Below are positions 25,833 through 31,205 of a stretch of 31,205 nt of DNA, one piece after another (position 1 is the first letter of the stretch; every line of letters begins with the position of its first letter). Source of the stretch: CAYZJV01 sp049310885 (GTDB taxonomy: Bacteria; Spirochaetota; Spirochaetia; Sphaerochaetales; Sphaerochaetaceae). Location: positions 1 to 31,205 of the forward strand of contig NZ_JBMDYO010000013.1 in assembly GCF_049310885.1 (NCBI RefSeq), in the 5' to 3' direction. The translations under genes and the position numbers were made by a program. The notes under the pieces are model-generated. The model was not told the DNA's origin and did no database searches. It saw only the letters and a program-made list of their open reading frames with translations.

Positions 25833-26099
25833 TGAACTCCTATTTCTTAATCACTGAGTATATATCCCACTGTAGCAAAAATAAAGGTTGATCGGAAAGA
25901 AAATTGACTATGGGTAGTACTAAGTAAAGAAATCATGATCAATTAGTCGATCAAGCTCAAATCAACTACCCATGGATTTATTTGTGCATAGCTGTCATAA
26001 ATTATCGCTGCTTAATTAGGGGTACGGTTTTTCGGTGGTAGGTAAGGAGTGTCTATTCGTCATGAAAACTCTCTACCTATCTACCAAGGAGGATACGAT
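25833..26099. other. Divergent intergenic region with a long inverted repeat
   Basis: These 267 bases separate the leftward GmrSD-like gene from the rightward primase-helicase. Arms ATGGGTAGT (25910-25918) and ACTACCCAT (25965-25973) are perfect reverse complements around 46 nt that contain a smaller TGATC / GATCA pair. On the minus strand a TATACT-like -10 (about 25857-25862) lies about 25 nt upstream of the GmrSD-like start, without a strong -35. The final 40 nt hold a duplicated TACC/GGTA-rich segment and an AAGGAGG ribosome-binding site for the plus-strand gene. Confidence 0.4.
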
Positions 26100-28520
26100 A
26101 TGCGTAACCTACCCATAGCCTATGGCAACAGCTGTTATGCGAAAACCTGGACAAACAAGACCACAACATTCGATGAACTCTGCATGCGATTGTCAGAAAC
26201 GATACGTACCACGGAATCAGTGGAGGAATACCCAAAGCTTCTGAAAGCAGAACGCGACCGCATCAAGGACAAAGGTGGATTCGTCGGGGGACAGCTAAGG
26301 GATAACCGCAGAAAGCGGGAAACCGTAGCAAGCCGCTCCATGCTCACTCTCGATGCCGACCACGCAACACAAGAACTGATCTCCTCATTCAAGACCTCTT
26401 GCCCATACGCTGCGTGCCTTTATACCACGCACGGGCATACCCATGATGCTCCTCGAGCACGGATCATCGTACCGATGACCCGTGATGCCACCCCTGATGA
26501 GTATATCGCGATCGCACGCTACTTCACCGATAGTCTTGGAATCGACCAATTCGATGAATGTTCCTATCGTCCGCACCAATTGATGTATTGGCCAACCACC
26601 CCATCAAACGGGGAATTCATTTTCCTTAAGACCGATGGGCAATGGCTTGATCCGGATACTTACCTTGCGTACCACCCGCATTGGAACGACTGCTCACTTC
26701 TGCCTACTTCCAGCCGGGAAAGTACAGTGCATAATGCCACGGGAAGAAATGCAGAAGACCCTCTGAAAAAACCGGGGGTGATTGGAGCTTTTTGTCGGAC
26801 ATACACCATCCAGGGAGCAATTGAACAGTTTCTTTCAGATATCTATGAACCCTCAATTACCCCTGGCCGATATGACTATATCCCTGCCGATTCCAGTGCC
26901 GGCGTGGTGATCTATGATGAAAAATTCGCCTACTCACATCATGCTACCGATCCCGCCTCAGGCAAACTCCTCAATGCGTTTGATCTGGTGAGGATCCATC
27001 GTTTTGGGGATGACGATCCGAAGAAATCCTTCAACGCAATGGCCGAGCATGCCAGCAAGGATGAAAGGGTTAAATTGCTGATTACCCAGGAGCGCCGTGC
27101 GGAGGCTGATGCCGACTTTGCACCAGAGGGGGATTGGGAAAAACAATTGCGGTACATGCCCCGAAGCAGCCTGTTGGAGAACAGTGTATGGAACCTCAAC
27201 CTGATTCTCAACAACGATCCTGATTTCGCCGGCTTCGCTTTCAACGAAATGGCGGGACGCATCCAAGTCACATCCAAGATGCCTTGGGGCCGGCCGGTAG
27301 GAAACCACTTCTGGCGCGATGCTGATACGGCCCAATTGAAATCTCTCATCGACTCACGCTATCTCGCGTTCTCTGGTCGCAACCATGATGTCGCTTTCAC
27401 TAAGGTCGCAGATGACCGTCGGTTCCACCCCATTCGTAATTACTTGGATTGCTTGCCGCCATGGGATGGTATTTCACGGGTCGAAGAACTGTTCATTCGT
27501 TTTCTGAAAGCCGACAACACTCCATACACGCGGGCGATAACCCGAAAAACCTTTGCTGCAGCGGTGGCCCGCGTCTACCACCCGGGAATCAAATTTGACA
27601 GCGTTCTCGTACTCGATGGCGAACAGGGAATCGGCAAGAGTACGATCGTGAAGGATTTGGTAGGTAGCGATTATTACTCGGAGTCCCTCTCCCTGACCGA
27701 TGTGAATGACAAGTCGGCTGCTGAGAAGTTGCAGGGTTTCTGGATTGTGGAGATAGGCGAGCTTGCAGGAATGAAGAAGGCCGACATTGAGAAGGTCAAG
27801 GCATTCTTCTCAACCTCGGACGATCAATATCGTCCAAGTTATGGCAGGACGGTCGAAAGCCATCCCCGCCAATGTGTGATCATCGCGACGGTCAACGGGG
27901 AACATGGATACCTTCGGGATGTCACCGGGAACCGACGATACTGGATCGTCAAATCCAACCAGCCGCGTCATAAGATGACCTGGCGATGCACCGAGGAATT
28001 CCGATCACAATTCTGGGCAGAGGCCAAGTCCATCTGGGAGGCGGGGGAAAGACTCTACCTCGAAGGCGCACTTCTGTATGAGGCTGAGGATGTCCAGACT
28101 CAAGCCATGGAAACTGATGACCGCGAAGGTCTTGTCAGAAAGTATCTCGACACCTTGTTGCCTGAGAACTGGGATGCGATGGACATGTACGAACGGCGCG
28201 CATATTTCTCCGAGAGGGGTAGCGGCATGGTGGCCAAGGGAACTGTCAGACGAACGGCTGTATGCAACATGGAAATCTGGTGCGAGTGCTATGCAAATGA
28301 CCCCTCTACGATCAGCAAGAACGACTCATATGGCATCACTGCCATCATGCAGAAAATCGGAGGTTGGACCAAATATTGTGGAACGAAGAATGGAACGATG
28401 TACTTCCCGATCTATGGCAAGCAGCGAGCCTTCGTTCTACAGGATGTGGAACAAGAATCAGCTCGTTCCAAGCTTGTTCCAGAGCTCGTTCCACAAGAAA
28501 ACGACGAAATACCATTCTAG
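26100..28520 (+). CDS. Phage primase-helicase (AEP-like + VapE/VirE ATPase)
   Basis: This 806-aa protein combines an N-terminal archaeo-eukaryotic-primase-like domain with a VapE (virulence-associated E) ATPase. The primase part shows SMLTLDAD (about 80-87, Asp85/Asp87), YTTHGHTHD (108-116, His111/His113) and RPHQLMYWP. The helicase part has Walker A GEQGIGKST (507-515), FWIVEIGEL (547-555) as Walker B, and the family's TGNRRYWIVK. The C-terminus ends EIPF and is rich in VPEL/VPQ. The ATG at 26100 has AAGGAGG 7 nt upstream; a start at 26049 is unlikely. It likely primes and unwinds DNA for the family A polymerase. In the usual phage order it follows the polymerase/DUF4406 genes, and here the defence pair intervenes. 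Confidence 0.92.
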   Translation: MRNLPIAYGNSCYAKTWTNKTTTFDELCMRLSETIRTTESVEEYPKLLKAERDRIKDKGGFVGGQLRDNRRKRETVASRSMLTLDADHATQELISSFKTSCPYAACLYTTHGHTHDAPRARIIVPMTRDATPDEYIAIARYFTDSLGIDQFDECSYRPHQLMYWPTTPSNGEFIFLKTDGQWLDPDTYLAYHPHWNDCSLLPTSSRESTVHNATGRNAEDPLKKPGVIGAFCRTYTIQGAIEQFLSDIYEPSITPGRYDYIPADSSAGVVIYDEKFAYSHHATDPASGKLLNAFDLVRIHRFGDDDPKKSFNAMAEHASKDERVKLLITQERRAEADADFAPEGDWEKQLRYMPRSSLLENSVWNLNLILNNDPDFAGFAFNEMAGRIQVTSKMPWGRPVGNHFWRDADTAQLKSLIDSRYLAFSGRNHDVAFTKVADDRRFHPIRNYLDCLPPWDGISRVEELFIRFLKADNTPYTRAITRKTFAAAVARVYHPGIKFDSVLVLDGEQGIGKSTIVKDLVGSDYYSESLSLTDVNDKSAAEKLQGFWIVEIGELAGMKKADIEKVKAFFSTSDDQYRPSYGRTVESHPRQCVIIATVNGEHGYLRDVTGNRRYWIVKSNQPRHKMTWRCTEEFRSQFWAEAKSIWEAGERLYLEGALLYEAEDVQTQAMETDDREGLVRKYLDTLLPENWDAMDMYERRAYFSERGSGMVAKGTVRRTAVCNMEIWCECYANDPSTISKNDSYGITAIMQKIGGWTKYCGTKNGTMYFPIYGKQRAFVLQDVEQESARSKLVPELVPQENDEIPF

Positions 28521-28671
28521 AATGCAGGTTTTCAAGGTTTTGGAACGATGGAACAAGAATATACCAAAAAGACTTTTTGAGGAAGAACAGAGGGAATGGG
28601 AAACATGGAGACGCCTATACGCACGCGTATAAATATATAGGAATTCTTGTTCCGGTCGTTCCGTCGTTCCA
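28379..28671. repeat. Cluster of GGAAC/GTTCC repeats, possible replication origin
   Basis: GGAAC or its complement GTTCC occurs at 28380, 28392, 28448, 28465, 28476, 28488, 28542, 28550, 28649, 28658 and 28666, many as TGGAACG/CGTTCCA. In the non-coding part, GGAACAAGAAT (28550-28560) and ATTCTTGTTCC (28643-28653) are perfect 11-bp inverted repeats about 80 nt apart. The cluster spans the end of the primase-helicase gene and the 165-nt gap before the VRR-NUC gene. Iteron-like organisation beside the primase suggests an origin or a regulatory RNA structure; this is inference. Confidence 0.4.
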
Positions 28672-28685
28672 TAGGGAGATTTGGA

Positions 28686-28967
28686 ATGCTTGAGAAAGAG
28701 ATCGAGTTGCAGCTGCTTAAGGCTGTGAAGAAGAAGGGAGGTCGGGCTGTGAAATTCATAAGCCCGGGCTTCGATGGGATGCCGGACCGATTGGTGCTGC
28801 TGCCCCATGGGCGGTGCGGATTCGTGGAAGTGAAGGCTCCGGGAAAGAAGCCGAGAGCCCTCCAAGTGGTAAGGCATGAAATGCTGAGGGCCCTGGGGTT
28901 CAAGGCATACGTGCTGGATGCAAAAGAACAGATAGAGGAGATCATCAATGACATATACACCGCATGA
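28686..28967 (+). CDS. VRR-NUC domain nuclease, phage
   Basis: This 93-aa protein is a stand-alone VRR-NUC nuclease, a PD-(D/E)XK fold typical of phage Holliday-junction or flap resolution. Key residues are the N-terminal Glu helix (EKEIELQLLKAVKKKGG), then GFDGMPDRLVLL (28-39, Asp34), FVEVKAPG (46-53, Glu48 and Lys50) and Gln60. GGGAG lies about 9 nt upstream of the ATG. The gene overlaps the SNF2-like helicase by 20 nt, the usual VRR-NUC/SNF2 pairing in Firmicutes phages. Confidence 0.92.
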   Translation: MLEKEIELQLLKAVKKKGGRAVKFISPGFDGMPDRLVLLPHGRCGFVEVKAPGKKPRALQVVRHEMLRALGFKAYVLDAKEQIEEIINDIYTA

Positions 28968-30321
28968 CTACCAACAGTATGCGACCGACTTTATTGAGCA
29001 GAACCCCGTAGCAGCGGTTTTGCTGCAGATGGGGCTTGGCAAAACGGTCATCACCCTGACGGCCCTTTCCAACCTCCTCTTCGATTCGTTTCTGGTACGC
29101 AAAATACTGATCATCGCGCCCCTTCGGGTTGCACGGGATACCTGGCCTACGGAAATCGGCAAGTGGGATCACCTTGGGGATTTGATTCCGTCAGTGGCCG
29201 TGGGAAGTACCGCCGAGCGCCTTACTGCACTCGAGCGTAAGGCTGACCTGTACATCATCAACCGCGAGAACGTTCAGTGGCTGATTGAGGAGACTACCCT
29301 GCCCTTCGACTTCGACATGGTCGTCGTCGACGAACTCTCATCGTTCAAGAACCACCGCTCCAAGCGCTTCAGGGCTCTGATGAAGCGCCGTCCCGTGGTA
29401 AAGCGCATCGTAGGGCTCACAGGAACCCCGGCCAGCAACGGCCTGATCGACCTCTGGGCCCAGTTCAAGCTGTTGGACAAGGGTGTGCGCCTAGGCAGAT
29501 TCATAGGAGCTTACCGTGATGCGTACTTCTCCCCAGACAAACGCAATGGACAGATCGTGTTCAGCTACAAGCCTGCCCCGGGTGCCGAGGAGAAAATCTA
29601 TAAGGCAATCGAGGACATCACCATCTCGATGAAGGCTCAAGACCATATCAGGATGCCCGAGCTCGTCACCAACGAGTATAAGGTTTCCCTCAGCGGTAAT
29701 GAGCGTTCTGCCTACGAGAAGCTTCGCAAGGAACTGGTCCTGGATTCCTCAGGAGGACAGGTAACAGCGGCCAATGCCGCCAGCCTGTCTGGCAAACTGT
29801 TGCAGCTGGCAAATGGGGCTGTGTACACCGACGACGGGGCGATGATCGGCATCCATGATCGCAAGCTCGATGCGCTTGAGGACCTCATCGAGTCAGCCAA
29901 CGGGCAAAGTGTGCTGGTGGCCTATTGGTTCAAGCATGACCTTCAGCGGATTGCGGGGAGGCTGGAGAAGCTTGGCGTGTCGTTTTCAACTCTGGATACG
30001 AGCGAAAGCCTCCAAAAGTGGAATGAGGGAAAACTCCCGGTCGGGTTGATCCACCCCGCATCCGCTGGGCATGGGCTGAACCTCCAAAGCGGTGGCAACT
30101 GCCTGATCTGGTTCGGCCTGACCTGGAGCCTCGAGTTGTACCAGCAGACGGTGGCGCGCCTGTGGCGCCAAGGGCAGCAGTCCGAGACGGTGGTGGTCCA
30201 ACATCTCATCACCGAGAATACCATCGATGAGCGCATCATAAAGGTTCTTTCAGGTAAGGCACTAACCCAGGATGCTCTGATCGAGGCGGTGAAGGCCGAA
30301 CTTACAGGGGGTAGCCGATGA
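28948..30321 (+). CDS. Phage SNF2-like DEAD-box helicase
   Basis: This 457-aa SNF2/SF2 ATPase has MGLGKT (28-33, Walker A), VVVDELSSFKN (125-135, motif II Asp128-Glu129), GLTGTPASN (motif III) and the C-terminal AGHGLNLQSGG and QQTVARLWRQGQ (motifs V-VI). It is a short, complete core without accessory domains, as in the phage version. The ATG lies inside the VRR-NUC gene, with GAGGAG 7 nt upstream. The two proteins are normally encoded as a pair and probably process replication or recombination intermediates. Confidence 0.92.
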   Translation: MTYTPHDYQQYATDFIEQNPVAAVLLQMGLGKTVITLTALSNLLFDSFLVRKILIIAPLRVARDTWPTEIGKWDHLGDLIPSVAVGSTAERLTALERKADLYIINRENVQWLIEETTLPFDFDMVVVDELSSFKNHRSKRFRALMKRRPVVKRIVGLTGTPASNGLIDLWAQFKLLDKGVRLGRFIGAYRDAYFSPDKRNGQIVFSYKPAPGAEEKIYKAIEDITISMKAQDHIRMPELVTNEYKVSLSGNERSAYEKLRKELVLDSSGGQVTAANAASLSGKLLQLANGAVYTDDGAMIGIHDRKLDALEDLIESANGQSVLVAYWFKHDLQRIAGRLEKLGVSFSTLDTSESLQKWNEGKLPVGLIHPASAGHGLNLQSGGNCLIWFGLTWSLELYQQTVARLWRQGQQSETVVVQHLITENTIDERIIKVLSGKALTQDALIEAVKAELTGGSR

Positions 30322-30539
30322 CCGAGGCAAGTATGAGACATCTGGCAGCGGCCATCGTGGAACGTGCCGTCACCGACTGGCACAAGGCGGTATCCCAGCT
30401 GGAGAGCAACCCCGATTATGTATACGCATGGGCGACCAAGGATGAGATTGAAAGGTTTTTCGAGAGCAAGTGGTTCGAACTCCTGTGCGAGATCAGCCCC
30501 GACTTCACCAAGATTCACCTACAGGAGGCAAGAGCATGA
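30318..30539 (+). CDS. Small phage protein of unknown function (73 aa)
   Basis: I do not recognise a named family. The sequence (MTEASMRHLAAAIVERAVTD, then AWATKDEIERFFESKWFELL) looks like the small helical protein often encoded between the SNF2-like helicase and the DUF1492 regulator in Firmicutes prophages. It overlaps the helicase stop by 4 nt (ATGA) and the next gene by 4 nt, so it is translationally coupled to both. Confidence 0.7.
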   Translation: MTEASMRHLAAAIVERAVTDWHKAVSQLESNPDYVYAWATKDEIERFFESKWFELLCEISPDFTKIHLQEARA

Positions 30540-30946
30540 AAGCAAAGGAATATCTGTCGCAGGCATGGTATCTGGACAAACGCATCAAGACCAAGGAACG
30601 CCAGCTCGATTGGCTCAAAAGCCATGCCGTCTACGTATCCCCCAAACTCACAGAGGTGCCCAAGGCTCCGTCGATCCGTCGATCTCCCGTGGAGGAGGCG
30701 GTGGTACGGATCACCGAACTGGAAAATGAAATCAACACCAGCATTGCCCAGTTAATGAGACTGAAGACTGAAATCGCTGAAGCGATCCGGAGTGTGAACA
30801 GCATGGAGTGCGAGACGCTGCTGGAGATGCGTTACATCACCTTCCTAGGCTGGGACCAGATCGCATCCCAACTGAACTATAGCCAGGATTACATCTATCA
30901 CCTGCACCGGAAGGCGCTTGCCCTGGTGAGGGTTCCTGGATCCTGA
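30536..30946 (+). CDS. DUF1492 / RinA-ArpU-like late-gene regulator
   Basis: This 136-aa protein fits the DUF1492 group, related to RinA/ArpU late transcription activators. The N-terminus (MKAKEYLSQAWYLDKRIKTK) and a central coiled-coil-like helix are followed by a C-terminal helix-turn-helix: LLEMRYITFLGWDQIASQLN then YSQDYIYHLHRKAL. AGGAGG lies 7 nt upstream of the ATG. In related prophages this gene closes the early module and precedes the terminase genes, which should therefore lie just right of the window. Its exact target is unknown. Confidence 0.85.
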   Translation: MKAKEYLSQAWYLDKRIKTKERQLDWLKSHAVYVSPKLTEVPKAPSIRRSPVEEAVVRITELENEINTSIAQLMRLKTEIAEAIRSVNSMECETLLEMRYITFLGWDQIASQLNYSQDYIYHLHRKALALVRVPGS

Positions 30947-31205
30947 CGGATTCTCCTATGAGATTCAATAATCCCCTATGGAGGCTCACACCCCACCACA
31001 CTACACAATCCATGCAGTCATTCAATCAGATGGAGAGCGTATTCCTTCGCTTCAAAAAGCACTTATCAGCTGCAGAAAAGGGTAAACGGCGTGAACACCC
31101 GCGTGGTGTGTGCCAATATCGAGGTGGATGATGTTGAGGATGATTGCTCGGAATTTCTTGAGTCGGGTGAGAGTTTCTTCGCCCTCCAACAGGTAGGGTA
31201 ACGCA
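30947..31205 (+). other. Window end, no supported gene
   Basis: After the DUF1492 gene only short frames (about 35 codons from 30978 and from a GTG near 31090) are open, without ribosome-binding sites or recognisable content. No terminator or tRNA is seen. The next phage gene probably starts beyond the window, or a small gene here is degenerate. Confidence 0.4.

Noticed and set aside
28522..28632. 36-aa charged peptide (begins MQVFKVLERWNKN) between the primase-helicase and VRR-NUC genes
   Set aside because: No ribosome-binding site, and the DNA is better explained by the GGAAC repeat cluster.
30978..31201. Two short frames after the DUF1492 gene that look partly coding
   Set aside because: Each is under 40 codons, lacks a ribosome-binding site and has no recognisable match.
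1..31205. CRISPR arrays, tRNA genes, insertion sequences or an integrase
   Set aside because: No regularly spaced repeats, cloverleaf, transposase or recombinase sequence was seen on either strand.

Overview
The window joins two blocks of DNA with visibly different base composition. Bases 1-15,000 are AT-rich and read on the minus strand. From about 17,600 onward the sequence is more GC-rich and mostly reads on the plus strand. The second block has the gene content of a Firmicutes-type (Clostridia-like) temperate siphophage early/replication module. Such modules also occur in other anaerobes, including Spirochaetes, so the host cannot be fixed from this window. No rRNA, tRNA, CRISPR array, integrase or structural phage gene was seen.

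Block 1 (427-14,832, minus strand) is a complete seven-gene BREX phage-defence operon, read brxE-like, brxA, brxB, brxC, pglX, pglZ, brxL. The genes are almost contiguous, with overlaps of 1-20 nt or gaps of a few nt. Upstream of it are an exact TATAAT -10 box and a perfect 12-bp-arm palindrome that looks like an operator. The set is type-1-like, because it ends in brxL, but it starts with a BrxE-family gene usually listed for type 6. The most striking point is BrxL. Its AAA+ core is normal, but the expected C-terminal Lon-like domain is absent. In its place, after an acidic low-complexity linker, is a domain that closely resembles the C-terminal phospholipase-D-fold domain of eukaryotic MITD1 (MIT_C).

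Block 2 (15,538-17,600) is a lysogeny-type control region. An XRE repressor and an ImmA/IrrE metallopeptidase with an unusual tail of five CxxC pairs are co-transcribed leftward. Four copies of an 18-bp palindromic operator (consensus TGTTGATTCGATGCAACA) lie between the XRE gene and the rightward genes and overlap the likely divergent promoters. The layout recalls the ICEBs1 / phi105 ImmR-ImmA switch.

Block 3 (17,740-30,946, plus strand) is the phage early module: a sigma-like regulator, two small unknowns, a DUF2800 Cas4/RecB-like nuclease, a DUF2815 ssDNA-binding protein, an intrinsic terminator, a family A DNA polymerase, a DUF4406 protein, a VapE-type primase-helicase, a VRR-NUC nuclease, an SNF2-like helicase, a small unknown and a DUF1492/RinA-like late regulator. 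Two AT-rich genes read the other way (23,273-25,832) and interrupt it: a LEM-3-like GIY-YIG nuclease-domain protein and a GmrSD-family (DUF262 + HNH) restriction protein. They look like an anti-phage cargo pair dropped between phage replication genes.

Taken together, the window reads as a prophage or related integrative element that carries, or sits directly beside, two defence cargos. One is the BREX operon outside the repressor; the other is a GmrSD/GIY-YIG pair inside the replication module. Whether BREX is truly part of the phage cannot be settled here because the attachment sites and integrase lie outside the window.
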